DNA of 21,237 nt, taken from the NCBI GenBank assembly GCA_014239505.1, contig JAAZYT010000025.1, positions 1 through 21,237 of the forward strand, read 5' to 3'. Shown here piece after piece: positions 1-8,675 of the stretch. The notes under the pieces were generated by a model, which was not told the origin of the DNA, ran no database searches, and saw nothing but the letters and a program-made list of their open reading frames with translations. Origin of the DNA: Fidelibacterota bacterium. Lineage in GTDB: Bacteria > Fidelibacterota > Marinisomatia > Marinisomatales > TCS55. The position numbers and the translations under genes were made by a program. Each line of letters opens with the position of its first letter. The stretch's first letter is position 1.

Positions 1-1
1 A

Positions 2-304
2 GAAATAAGTGATTTCTCAATTTTAATTAAAGGTGGACTTTCTGTTAAAAAAGCTTTGATAGTAAATATACTAAGCTCGCTAGTCGCTTTGATTGGTGCA
101 TTAATTGCACTTCAAATGGGAAAAAATATCAACGGTTTTACTAATGCTTTGATTCCATTTACGGCTGGAGGTTTTATATATATTGCAGGATCAGATTTAA
201 TTCCAGAATTACATCATGATACTGATTTGTTAAAATCTTTCATTCAACTAATAATGTTAATATTTGGTGTAGTAATTATGAGTTTACTATATTTGATATT
301 TTAA
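2..304 (+). CDS. ZIP-family metal transporter, C-terminal part (5' truncated)
   Basis: The frame is open from the left window edge to the TAA at 302-304, so only about the last 100 residues are present. It begins EISDFSILIKGG, which matches the part of ZIP transmembrane helix V that follows the metal-binding HExPQE motif (HExPQEIxDF in the family). It then has a hydrophobic helix (about residues 19-40 of the fragment), the ZIP-typical stretch AGGFIYIAGSDLIPEL, and a last hydrophobic helix ending the protein. ZIP proteins of this type sit in the inner membrane and import zinc or other divalent metals; the true substrate cannot be read from sequence. An internal TTG at 56 could be mistaken for a start, but the conserved residues before it show that the gene continues upstream. 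It is followed 44 bases later by prfB. Confidence 0.85.
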   Translation, partial: EISDFSILIKGGLSVKKALIVNILSSLVALIGALIALQMGKNINGFTNALIPFTAGGFIYIAGSDLIPELHHDTDLLKSFIQLIMLIFGVVIMSLLYLIF

Positions 305-348
305 ACATTTTAACTATCACCATCTAACGATTGATGTAAATTTTACAC

Positions 349-1468
349 ATGGAATTGATTGATCTAAAAGATAGATACAAGATTGCAGATAAAAAATATT
401 TGGAATTGCGGAGGTATCTTTGACTTTTCTTTAAAGCAAAAAAAATTAGAGAAATTACGTTTAATCTCAGTATCGCCTGATTTTTGGAATGATAATATTT
501 CGGCATCTTCACATTTAAAAAAGATTTCATTATTAGAAAAAGAAATAAAATTATGGAAGAATCTTGATTTAGGAAAAAGTGATATAGAAGTACTTTTAGA
601 ATTTGCAGAGACAGGTGAAACTTCACTTGATGAAGTTAATGATGAATTAGAAAGATTTATTAATACCATTGAAGATTTAGAGCTAAAAATGATACTTGGC
701 AGTAATGAAGATAGTCAAGATGCAATAATTACAATTCATCCTGGCGCGGGTGGAACTGAAAGTCAAGATTGGGCTGAAATGCTTTATAGAATGTATTCGC
801 GTTGGATTGAAAGAAAAGGTTTTAAAAAAGAAATATTAGATTTTCAAGCTGGTGATGAAGCAGGCATTAAAGATATTACAATGGAAATAAAAGGAGATTA
901 TGCTTATGGCCTTTTAAAGGCTGAAGCTGGAGTTCATCGCTTGGTTCGTATTTCTCCATTTGACTCAAATAGTAGACGTCATACTTCTTTTGCTTCAGTT
1001 TTTGTTTACCCTTCTTCAAATGAAGAAATAGAAATAGAAATAGACCAAAGTGAATTAAGAATAGACACCTACCGTGCCAGTGGCGCTGGAGGTCAACATG
1101 TAAATAAAACTGACTCAGCTATTAGAATCACTCATATTCCTTCAGGAATTGTGGTGCAATGTCAAAATGAAAGAAGTCAGCATAAAAATAAAGCATCAGC
1201 TATGAAAGTTTTAAAAGCCAGGCTTTATCAAGTTGAAGTTGATAAAGAAAAAGAAGCAATGAAAAGTTTAGAAAATTCAAAAATGGATATTGCTTGGGGG
1301 AGTCAAATTAGATCATATGTTTTTCATCCATATAATTTGGTAAAAGATCATAGAACAAAAAAAGAAAGTGGAAATGTTTCAGCTATTATGGATGGTGATA
1401 TTGATGAATTTATTCGAGCCTTTCTAATGAATCAATTAAGTAAAAATGTAAAGAAAGAGAAAGTGTAA
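349..1468 (+). CDS. prfB: Peptide chain release factor 2 (RF2), made by programmed +1 frameshift
   Basis: RF2 recognises UAA and UGA stop codons in the ribosomal A site and triggers release of the finished peptide. The gene is in two frames: ATG at 349 starts 24 codons (MELIDLKDRYKIADK..., ending LRRYL) that run into an in-frame TGA at 421-423. The ribosome must skip base 421 and continue from GAC at 422 to the TAA at 1466-1468, giving about 372 residues, close to the usual RF2 length. In this joined numbering the codon-reading tripeptide SPF is at about 202-204 and the catalytic GGQ at about 247-249, nearly the same as in E. coli. The upstream frame continues the family's coiled N-terminal domain, which is why I reject a start at the TTG of 383. 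No good Shine-Dalgarno site precedes 349. lysS follows after 2 bases, so the two are probably co-transcribed. Confidence 0.95.
409..424 (+). promoter_or_regulatory. prfB programmed +1 frameshift site
   Basis: The sequence CGGAGGTATCTTTGAC contains every element of the classical RF2 recoding site: an internal Shine-Dalgarno-like GGAGG (410-414), a 3-base spacer, the slippery CTT codon (418-420), the poor-context stop TGA (421-423) and a C right after it. The E. coli site is the same except AGGGGG for the internal Shine-Dalgarno. From knowledge of the family, low RF2 lets the ribosome pause at TGA and slip forward one base, so RF2 controls its own level. Confidence 0.95.
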
Positions 1469-1470
1469 AA

Positions 1471-2961
1471 ATGTCTGAAGAACATAAAAGCTTAAATCAA
1501 ATAATTGATTATCGAAAAGAAAAATTATCAAAACTAAAAGAAGCTGGAATTGATCCATATCCCCAAAAATTTACACCCAATCAATTTAGTAGAGAGATTA
1601 TAAACAACTTTGAGAACTTTCAAGATAAAGATGTTATTATTGCAGGCCGAATTATGTCAATACGTAAAATGGGGAAAGCATCATTTTTCCATTTGCAAGA
1701 TCAATTTGGAAAAATTCAGGCTTTTATAAAACGTGACAATATTGGTGATGAAAACTATAATAATTTTAAATTATTAGATATAGGTGACTTTGTTGGTATT
1801 GAAGGTTACGTTTTTAAAACAAAAGTTGGAGAAATTTCTATCCATGTTAAAGTGCTAACAATATTATGTAAATCAATTCGTCCTTTACCAATTGTCAAAG
1901 AAAAAGAGGGTGAAGAATTTGATGCGTTTATTGATAAAGAAAACAGATATAGAAATCGTCATTTAGATTTAATAGTTAATCCTAATAATAAAGAAATATT
2001 TATAAAAAGATCAAAAATAATTAAAGGTCTTCGCTACTTTTTAGATAAAATGGATTTTTTAGAAGTTGAAACACCAGTACTTCAACCAATATATGGTGGT
2101 GCAAATGCACGTCCTTTTACGACTCATCATAATGCTTTAGATCAAAAATTATATTTGAGAATTGCCGATGAATTGTATTTAAAACGTCTGATTATTGGAG
2201 GATTCGATAGAGTATATGAAATAGCTAAAGATTTTAGAAATGAAGGAATGGATAGGAATCACAACCCTGAATTTACAATGCTTGAGTTTTATTGGGCTTA
2301 TGCTGATTATGAAGATAATATGAATCTAGTTGAAGATATGTTTCGAGATGTTGCTAAAACCATTGGTAAGACTAAAATAAAATTAGGAGAAATAACTATT
2401 GATCTTTCTAGACCTTTCAAGAGACGTCCAATTCTTGATTTATTAAACGAAGCGACGGGTGAGGATTTAACTGATTTTTCAGAAAAAAAATTAAGAGATA
2501 TTTGTAATTCAAATCATGTTGATATCGATACTAATTTTAATTATGGTCAAATGCTAGATGCTTTAATGAGTGAACTAGTTGAACCAGCATTAATTGAACC
2601 AACTTTTGTAATAGATTATCCTATAGCAATTTCACCACTTGCAAAAAAACATAGGAATGGAAATCTAAACCTGGTCGAAAGATTCGAATTATTTATTGGA
2701 GGATCTGAATTTGCAAATGCATTCACAGAGCTTAATGACCCTGTTGATCAACGAGAAAGGTTCCAATCTCAAGCTAAACTAGGCGATGATGGTGATGAAG
2801 AAGCTCACCCAATTGATGAGAGCTTCCTTGAAGCTATTGAATGTGGAATGCCGCCAACAGCAGGTGTTGGTATTGGTGTTGATAGGTTAGTTATGTTGTT
2901 AACAGAGAATGTCACAATTAAAGAGGTTATCCTTTTTCCCTCAATGCGCTCTGAAGAATAA
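1471..2961 (+). CDS. lysS: Lysyl-tRNA synthetase, class II
   Basis: Charges tRNA-Lys with lysine in the cytoplasm. The 496-residue protein has the usual order: a short N-terminal helix, an OB-fold anticodon-binding domain (about 52-145, including IIAGRIMSIRKMGKASFFHLQ), then the class II catalytic core. Motif 1 is at about 185-206 (GLRYFLDKMDFLEVETPVLQ), motif 2 at about 254-272 (DFRNEGMDRNHNPEFTMLEF) and motif 3 near the C-terminus from about 467 (GIGVDRLVMLL). The family signature SEFANAFTELNDP is also present. Length is close to E. coli LysS (505). ATG at 1471 is 2 bases after prfB, the same prfB-lysS pairing found in many bacteria, so translation is probably coupled. No domain is missing. 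Confidence 0.97.
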   Translation: MSEEHKSLNQIIDYRKEKLSKLKEAGIDPYPQKFTPNQFSREIINNFENFQDKDVIIAGRIMSIRKMGKASFFHLQDQFGKIQAFIKRDNIGDENYNNFKLLDIGDFVGIEGYVFKTKVGEISIHVKVLTILCKSIRPLPIVKEKEGEEFDAFIDKENRYRNRHLDLIVNPNNKEIFIKRSKIIKGLRYFLDKMDFLEVETPVLQPIYGGANARPFTTHHNALDQKLYLRIADELYLKRLIIGGFDRVYEIAKDFRNEGMDRNHNPEFTMLEFYWAYADYEDNMNLVEDMFRDVAKTIGKTKIKLGEITIDLSRPFKRRPILDLLNEATGEDLTDFSEKKLRDICNSNHVDIDTNFNYGQMLDALMSELVEPALIEPTFVIDYPIAISPLAKKHRNGNLNLVERFELFIGGSEFANAFTELNDPVDQRERFQSQAKLGDDGDEEAHPIDESFLEAIECGMPPTAGVGIGVDRLVMLLTENVTIKEVILFPSMRSEE

Positions 2962-2967
2962 TATACT

Positions 2968-4164
2968 GTGAATTTTCCTTTTTATATTTCGACTCGATAT
3001 TTGAGGTCGACTCGAAAAGGTAGTTTTACTCGTATTGCCGCTATTTTATCTATTGCTGGTTTATCTGTTGGTGTATCAGCTCTCCTTATTACTTTATTTA
3101 TCTTGAATGGATTTGAAAGGGTCATTTCTGAAAAGATTTCACAATTTGATGGACATGTTCGTATATCACATTTCTTGGGTCAACCTATAGAACCTCAAAT
3201 AACTTCTCTAGATAGTATATTGAATATTTATAAAGGTAAATTAAGTAATACCAAATTTATCCAAAAGCCTGCCCTTTTAAGAAAAGGTAAATTTGCTGAG
3301 GGAATAATCTTGGAAGGAATTGAGACAAAGAGAGTCAATTATATTAAAGATATACTTATTGAAGGAAATTTTGATTTAAATAAAAACAACATTATAATAG
3401 GTCAAAGTTTATCAGAAAAATTAAATCTTAATATTGGAGATGAGATTGTTTTATTTGATATAATCACATTAAATAGTGGAAATAAAAAATTAAAAATTTT
3501 TAAAATTACTGGATTATTTCATTCAGGTATGTCAGAATATGATAATTCATTAGCTTTTACAAGTATTAAAAACACTAATGATTTATTTGCAATGAATTCG
3601 AAAGTGTCAGGGTATATTTTAAATCTTGAGAATCAAACAAATTATAAATCATTAACAAAATTGCTAAGCAATGAACTTCCTTATCCTTTGATGGTTATGT
3701 CATGGAAAGAAAAAAATAGAGCATTATTTAAATGGATGGATATTCAAAGATTGCCAATTTTAATAATTTTTGGTCTAATTACTTTGGTGGGCTTAGTTAA
3801 TATTATTTCGGCGTTAGCAATGATAACAATTGATAAGACTAGGCAAATCGGTATATTAAAATCTCTAGGGCTTAGTAAACAAAAATTAAATCAAATTTTT
3901 TTAATTAAAGGGCTGATAATCGGTTTAGCTGGCTCATTATTTGGTTCATTATTTGCATTATTTATAGCATTCATCCAAAATAATTATAAGTTACTCCAAG
4001 TTCCTGAAGATGTCTATTTTATGGATTTCATTCCATTGGATGTTAATCTTCAAAATATATTAATAGTATCTATATTTGTGACTTTTATTTGCATTCTTGC
4101 ATCATTATGGCCCTCTTTGAGGGCTGGAAAAATTGAACCATCAAAGGCATTAAAGTACGAATGA
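2968..4164 (+). CDS. lolC: Lipoprotein-releasing ABC permease, LolC/LolE type (first copy)
   Basis: Inner-membrane permease that, with its partner and LolD, extracts outer-membrane lipoproteins and passes them to the periplasmic carrier LolA. The 398-residue protein has the MacB/FtsX layout: one N-terminal membrane helix (about 22-47), a large periplasmic domain (about 48-258), then three helices (about 262-287, 311-336, 363-383). The coupling region TRQIGILKSLGLSKQKL (about 291-307) and the PEDVYFMDFIPL stretch (346-357) are typical of LolC/LolE. The start is GTG at 2968, 6 bases after lysS, chosen because the N-terminus MNFPFYISTRYL aligns with the usual LolC/E start. Its TGA overlaps the next permease by 4 bases (ATGA). 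Whether it is functionally LolC or LolE cannot be decided here; the symbol is nominal. Confidence 0.85.
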   Translation: MNFPFYISTRYLRSTRKGSFTRIAAILSIAGLSVGVSALLITLFILNGFERVISEKISQFDGHVRISHFLGQPIEPQITSLDSILNIYKGKLSNTKFIQKPALLRKGKFAEGIILEGIETKRVNYIKDILIEGNFDLNKNNIIIGQSLSEKLNLNIGDEIVLFDIITLNSGNKKLKIFKITGLFHSGMSEYDNSLAFTSIKNTNDLFAMNSKVSGYILNLENQTNYKSLTKLLSNELPYPLMVMSWKEKNRALFKWMDIQRLPILIIFGLITLVGLVNIISALAMITIDKTRQIGILKSLGLSKQKLNQIFLIKGLIIGLAGSLFGSLFALFIAFIQNNYKLLQVPEDVYFMDFIPLDVNLQNILIVSIFVTFICILASLWPSLRAGKIEPSKALKYE

Positions 4165-5348
4165 ATTTTTCATTAAAAATTGCAAAAAGATTTTTGATTG
4201 GCGGCAAAGGCTCTGGCCCTAGCCGCTTAACCGGATGGATATCTATTATTGGCTTGACTATTGGATGCATGGCAATGATTTTATCAGTATCAATATTAAA
4301 TGGATTTGAATCAAGAGTTGTAAGTAAAATTATAGGTTTTGAAGGTGATCTTAGAATAACAAATGTTAAAGATTGGAGTAAGCTTGAATCATACATCTCA
4401 TCATTGAATGGTGTTAAAAGTACTATGTTATTTCAAAAAAGAAAAAGTTTACTGATTGGTAGAAATAATTCACAAAGAATGGTAGAATTAAAATCAATAG
4501 AAATTCCTAAAATATCAGAATTTTATGATTTAAATATTAAACAAGTGAATTCATCTAAAACTCAGCAAATTATTTTAGGTGAGATGACTGCTAGGCGCCT
4601 AAATTTAAATTTAGGTGATGAAGTAAGAATATTGAGCCCAATTGATAATGGTTCTGCTTGGGGATTACCAATTCAAGTTCAATGCATTGTAAGTGGAATC
4701 TTTAATGTTCAAGTTTTGGACCTTGATGATAAAATTGCTTTTATATCAAAAGATGTTGGTCAAAAATTATTTTTACGAAAAAATGGACCTGATGGTTTAG
4801 ATATTAGATTAGATAAAAATTCAGATTTTCAAATAATAGCAAACATGATTAAAAATAAATTTCCCAACATAAAGGTTAATAAATGGTCTGATTTACATAG
4901 CGAATTATTCAATGCTATGCGTTTTGAGCGCATTGGAGCTCTTTTTGTTTTAAGCCTTATTATAGTAGTGGCGTGTTTCAATTTAATTACTACATTGATT
5001 TTAGTTACTGCACAAAAAATAAGACAAATTGGAATTCTCCAAGTTATGGGTTGTTCTCAAAAAGTTATTAAGACTATAATCATGAGTCAAGGTGTCATGA
5101 TTGGCTCTATTGGTATTACTGCAGGTTTAATATTTGGAGTTATAATTATTATACTTCAAAATACTTATGGATTAATTCCTTTACCTGAAGATGTTTATTT
5201 TATTTCATTCTTGCCAATGAATATTTATTTTTATGATATTATTACTATCCTATCTATTTCATTTGGTATGGTTATTCTTTCAGTATCTATAGCAGCTAAA
5301 AGGTCGACAATGATTTCAACTTTGGATGCAGTTTATTTAGAAAAATGA
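4161..5348 (+). CDS. lolE: Lipoprotein-releasing ABC permease, LolC/LolE type (second copy)
   Basis: Second permease of the presumed Lol complex, 395 residues, a diverged paralogue of the preceding gene: both have ILNGFE at the end of the first helix, an RQIGIL coupling segment and a PEDVYF motif (342-347 here). Predicted membrane helices are at about 25-47, 260-285, 310-333 and 357-378, with a periplasmic domain between the first two. The N-terminal segment (KIAKRFLIGGKGSGPSRLTG) differs from the first permease (RSTRKGSFTR), so the pair probably forms a heterodimer as in E. coli LolC/LolE. ATG at 4161 overlaps the upstream stop, and its own stop overlaps the start of lolD, so all three genes should be translationally coupled. 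The E label is by analogy only. Confidence 0.83.
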   Translation: MNFSLKIAKRFLIGGKGSGPSRLTGWISIIGLTIGCMAMILSVSILNGFESRVVSKIIGFEGDLRITNVKDWSKLESYISSLNGVKSTMLFQKRKSLLIGRNNSQRMVELKSIEIPKISEFYDLNIKQVNSSKTQQIILGEMTARRLNLNLGDEVRILSPIDNGSAWGLPIQVQCIVSGIFNVQVLDLDDKIAFISKDVGQKLFLRKNGPDGLDIRLDKNSDFQIIANMIKNKFPNIKVNKWSDLHSELFNAMRFERIGALFVLSLIIVVACFNLITTLILVTAQKIRQIGILQVMGCSQKVIKTIIMSQGVMIGSIGITAGLIFGVIIIILQNTYGLIPLPEDVYFISFLPMNIYFYDIITILSISFGMVILSVSIAAKRSTMISTLDAVYLEK

Positions 5349-6019
5349 TTTTAGAAGCAAAGAAAATATCAAAGTCATTTAAAAATGGCCAAAAAACTTT
5401 ATCTGTATTTAAAGATATTTCTTTAAATATTAATTCAGGAGATTTCATCACAATTATGGGTCCTAGTGGTGCAGGGAAATCAACGTTGCTAAATATATTA
5501 GGCACTTTAGATACTCCAGATACCGGAAAATTATTTATTAATGGAAAAGATACTCTTTCATGCTCATCTGCTGAAATTTCAAAGGTAAGAAATAGTCAGC
5601 TTGGCTTTGTATTTCAATTTCATCATTTATTACCAGAATTTACCGCAATTGAAAATGTATTAATTCCAAATCAAATTAGTGGTGGATCTGGAAAATTTGA
5701 TAAAGGTAGAGACCTATTGATATACATGGGTTTAGAAAATAGATTTGATCACTTTCCTTCTCAACTTTCAGGAGGAGAAAGGTTGAGGGTCGCTGTAGTT
5801 AGGGCTTTGATGAATGATCCTAAATTGATAATAGCTGATGAGCCAACTGGAAATCTTGATAAATTAAATGCTGATAAACTAATTAAGTTGTTTAAAAAAA
5901 TTAACAAGGATTTTAATCAAGCTTTTATTGTTACAACTCATAATCCAAATGTTGCATCAATGGGTAAGCAAAAATATAATTTAGATAATAATTCATTAAA
6001 TCTAATAGATAGCATTTGA
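5345..6019 (+). CDS. lolD: Lipoprotein-releasing system ATP-binding protein LolD
   Basis: ABC ATPase that powers the two permeases encoded just upstream. The 224 residues form one nucleotide-binding domain: Walker A GPSGAGKST at 39-47, Q-loop at about 91 (VFQFHHLLPEF), signature LSGGE at 141-145, Walker B LIIADEP at 161-167 and switch histidine H199 in VTTHN. The layout and EPTGNLD ending match the LolD/MacB/FtsE subfamily; contact with two LolC/E-type permeases by ATGA overlap (5345-5348) makes LolD the best reading. The residues after the signature are ERLRVAVVRAL, where the family commonly has a Q before the second R; the change to L is small and should not stop activity. The operon order permease-permease-ATPase differs from E. 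coli lolC-lolD-lolE. Confidence 0.9.
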   Translation: MILEAKKISKSFKNGQKTLSVFKDISLNINSGDFITIMGPSGAGKSTLLNILGTLDTPDTGKLFINGKDTLSCSSAEISKVRNSQLGFVFQFHHLLPEFTAIENVLIPNQISGGSGKFDKGRDLLIYMGLENRFDHFPSQLSGGERLRVAVVRALMNDPKLIIADEPTGNLDKLNADKLIKLFKKINKDFNQAFIVTTHNPNVASMGKQKYNLDNNSLNLIDSI

Positions 6020-6052
6020 ACTTTTATCTGTGCTGTTTAACTTTAAAGTAGT

Positions 6053-8545
6053 ATGAAAGAAAATTTTTCCAAACGTGTTCAAAGTATTTTAAAATATGCT
6101 AAAGAAGAAGCTATACGATTAGGTCATAGTTATGTTGGTTCAGAGCATTTATTGCTTGGTTTACTTCGATTGAACTCTGGTCTGAGTTCAAAAATATTTG
6201 ATATTTATGACTGTGATATTGAAGATATTCAAGCAATGATTGAAGATTTAATCAAAACTTCAGGCGGTACAATGACATTAGGCCATTTACCCTTGACACG
6301 TAGAGCAGAGCGTATACTTAGAAATGCTTTTAATGAAGCTGCTGCTATGGGAGCTACTATTGCAGATGATGAACATTTGTTACTAGCGATCTTAAAAGAA
6401 ACTGATGGTATAGCATTTGAAGTTATTAATTCAAATAATTTGGATTATGATAGTGTTATAGAGCTTATAAAAGATGATTCTGAAGAAGAAGAAGTTGTTC
6501 GACCTAAATTAAAAGATAAGAAATCTAAATCTAAAACTCCTGCCTTGGATCATTTCTCTCGAAATATTACAGAAATGGCTGAAAATGGAGAATTAGACCC
6601 TGTGATTGGAAGAAAAGATGAAATTGAACGTGTAGCTCAAATTTTGTCGCGTAGAAAAAAAAATAATCCAGTACTAATAGGTGAGCCCGGAGTTGGTAAA
6701 ACTGCTATAATTGAAGGTCTCGCTCAAAAAATTATTACCAAAGATGTTCCTAGGTTACTTTATAATAAAAGAATATTATCTTTAGATCTTGCCGGTTTAG
6801 TAGCGGGTACTAAATATAGAGGTCAATTTGAAGAGAGAATGAAAACTATTATGTTAGAATTAGAAAAAACTGATGATCTAATTTTATTTATTGATGAATT
6901 ACATACAATTGTTGGAGCAGGCGGTGCCTCAGGCTCATTAGATGCTTCAAATATGTTTAAACCAGCTTTAGCTAGAGGTGATATACATTGCATAGGGGCC
7001 ACAACCCTTGATGAATATAGAAAGCACGTTGAAAAAGATGGGGCACTAGAACGTCGTTTCCAAAAGGTAAATGTCTCGCCACCTTCCACAAATGAATCTA
7101 TAGAAATTTTAAAAGGCCTTCAGTCTAATTATGAGGATCATCATAATGTTATTTATGATAAAGATGCTATTGAAGCCTGTGTTCATTTATCAGATCGTTA
7201 TATTGCAGATAAATTTTTACCAGATAAAGCTATCGATATAATGGATGAAGCTGGTTCAAGAGCACATATGTTAAATATGAAAGTTCCTCAAGAAGTTATA
7301 GATCTAGAATTAGAAATTGAAAAGGTTAAGTCAAAAAAAGATAGTGTTGTTGTTGAACAAAAATTTGAAGATGCAGCTAACTTGCGTGATACTGAACAAA
7401 AATTGATTAGAAAATTAAAAGGGTTGAAAAAAGAATGGAAGGCTAATGAAGCTTCAAACCCTATCAATGTTACTGAAGAGAATATTGCAGATGTAGTCTC
7501 AATGATAACTAGGATTCCTGTAAGAAAAGTGGCTGAATCAGAAGGGCAAAAACTTTTAAAAATGAAGACTGAAATGTCTTCAAAAATTGTAGGGCAAGAT
7601 AGAGCTATAGAAAGTTTAAGCAAAGCAATTCAACGATCAAGAGCGGGCTTAAAAAGAATTGAAAGACCTATTGGGGTCTTTTTGTTCTTGGGGCCTACGG
7701 GTGTAGGAAAAACAGAAACTGCTAAAGTATTAGCAAATTATCTCTTTAGTAAAAATCAAGCTTTAATTAAACTTGATATGAGTGAATATGGAGAGCGTTT
7801 TTCAGTATCTAGAATGATAGGGGCTCCTCCAGGATATGTTGGTTATGAAGAAGGTGGCGAATTAACAGAAAAAGTTAGAAGGAATCCTTTTTCTGTTATT
7901 TTATTTGATGAAATTGAAAAGGCACATCCTGATATATTCAATGTTCTTCTCCAAATGTTTGACGAAGGTGTTTTAACTGATGGTCTTGGGCGTAAGGTTG
8001 ACTTTAGAAATACTATAATTATTCTTACATCAAATATTGGGACTAAACAAATTCAAGGTGGTAGCTTATTTGGTTTTTCAGAAAATTCTGATGATAAAAA
8101 TTATAATTCAATAAAAAATAAAATTCTTGAGAAAGTAAGTAATGTATTTAATCCAGAATTTTTAAATCGTTTAGATGAAACAATTGTATACCATCCATTA
8201 ACTAAACAGAATGTTCTAAAAATTACAGATTTGCAATTAGTTGACCTTAATGATAATTTAAGTAAAATTGGTTTAAGTCTAACCGTAACTAAAAAAGCAA
8301 AAGTTTTCATAACTGAAAAAGGATTTAACCCTGAATATGGTGTACGTTTTCTTAGACGTGAAATCCAATCATTAATTGAAGATCCACTTTCAGAACTTCT
8401 ATTAGGTAAAGTTTTTTCAAAGGCTAAAGGTGTAAAAATTGACTTTGTTCAAGGTCATTTAGAGTTTTTTCCAATTTTTGCAAAAGTTAGAAAAGCGCCT
8501 TTAAAAAAATCTAGAAAAAAACCACAAAAATCAATCAATCCTTAA
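6053..8545 (+). CDS. clpC: ClpC-type AAA+ unfoldase, ATP-dependent Clp protease subunit
   Basis: Hexameric cytoplasmic unfoldase that feeds damaged or tagged proteins into ClpP. The 830 residues show two Clp_N repeats (about 1-140), AAA domain 1 (Walker A GEPGVGKT 210-217, Walker B LILFIDE ending at 282), a middle region with a UVR-like coiled motif (about 436-455, QKFEDAANLRDTEQKLIRK) that identifies ClpC rather than ClpA or ClpB, AAA domain 2 (Walker A GPTGVGKT 547-554, Walker B VILFDE 615-620), and a C-terminal D2-small domain. The loop that normally carries the ClpP-docking [LIV]-G-[FL] tripeptide reads FGF at about 673-675. The last 20 residues form a lysine/arginine-rich tail. ATG at 6053 begins the normal N-domain (FSKRVQSILKYAKEEA). 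It lies 33 bases after lolD; no clpP or mcsAB is nearby. No clear CtsR operator was seen. Confidence 0.95.
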   Translation: MKENFSKRVQSILKYAKEEAIRLGHSYVGSEHLLLGLLRLNSGLSSKIFDIYDCDIEDIQAMIEDLIKTSGGTMTLGHLPLTRRAERILRNAFNEAAAMGATIADDEHLLLAILKETDGIAFEVINSNNLDYDSVIELIKDDSEEEEVVRPKLKDKKSKSKTPALDHFSRNITEMAENGELDPVIGRKDEIERVAQILSRRKKNNPVLIGEPGVGKTAIIEGLAQKIITKDVPRLLYNKRILSLDLAGLVAGTKYRGQFEERMKTIMLELEKTDDLILFIDELHTIVGAGGASGSLDASNMFKPALARGDIHCIGATTLDEYRKHVEKDGALERRFQKVNVSPPSTNESIEILKGLQSNYEDHHNVIYDKDAIEACVHLSDRYIADKFLPDKAIDIMDEAGSRAHMLNMKVPQEVIDLELEIEKVKSKKDSVVVEQKFEDAANLRDTEQKLIRKLKGLKKEWKANEASNPINVTEENIADVVSMITRIPVRKVAESEGQKLLKMKTEMSSKIVGQDRAIESLSKAIQRSRAGLKRIERPIGVFLFLGPTGVGKTETAKVLANYLFSKNQALIKLDMSEYGERFSVSRMIGAPPGYVGYEEGGELTEKVRRNPFSVILFDEIEKAHPDIFNVLLQMFDEGVLTDGLGRKVDFRNTIIILTSNIGTKQIQGGSLFGFSENSDDKNYNSIKNKILEKVSNVFNPEFLNRLDETIVYHPLTKQNVLKITDLQLVDLNDNLSKIGLSLTVTKKAKVFITEKGFNPEYGVRFLRREIQSLIEDPLSELLLGKVFSKAKGVKIDFVQGHLEFFPIFAKVRKAPLKKSRKKPQKSINP

Positions 8546-8675
8546 TCTATATCTGCCATATAGTATAGCATATATTATTTATATGACAAAATGGCGTATA
8601 AATAATTTTGGCACATATATTGAAGACTATTAGTTTATATTACATTTTTTTACTTACTACTAAGGAATAATAGTC
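8546..8675 (+). promoter_or_regulatory. clpC-dnaK intergenic region, probable dnaK promoter and leader
   Basis: The longest non-coding stretch in the window (130 bases), very AT-rich. It holds nested inverted repeats: GCCAT (8555-8559) with ATGGC (8591-8595), enclosing CATATA (8569-8574) and TATATG (8580-8585) around a 5-base loop. No T-run follows, so this is not a normal terminator. Further down, TTGGCA at 8608-8613 is a fair -35 match, but the -10 expected 17 bases later is only TAGTTT (8631-8636). A ribosome site AAGGAA at 8662-8667 lies 8 bases before the dnaK ATG. No CIRCE element (TTAGCACTC and its inverted copy) is present. The promoter call is weak; the ribosome site is good. Confidence 0.35.

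Noticed and set aside
421..423. In-frame TGA as a nonsense mutation or as evidence of TGA recoding to an amino acid
   Set aside because: It is the standard RF2 recoding stop, and several other genes here (both lol permeases, lolD, moxR) end in TGA.
383..1468. prfB starting at TTG 383 as an ordinary single-frame gene
   Set aside because: The conserved RF2 N-terminus lies in the other frame from ATG 349, and the exact CTT TGA C frameshift site joins the two frames.
6040..6049. Palindrome ACTTTAAAGT just before clpC
   Set aside because: Ten-base AT-rich palindromes arise often by chance in this DNA; it does not match the CtsR box or any operator I know.
6823..7089. Antisense open frame inside clpC, and similar minus-strand frames at 324-669, 4085-4396, 7288-7623, 8660-8854, 13101-13328 and 18992-19258
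   Set aside because: They overlap strongly conserved genes, resemble no known family and have no convincing start signals; they are shadows of coding sequence.
8546..8675. CIRCE element or sigma-32 promoter in front of dnaK
   Set aside because: Neither TTAGCACTC with its inverted copy nor a CTTGAAA / CCCAT-type pair is present.
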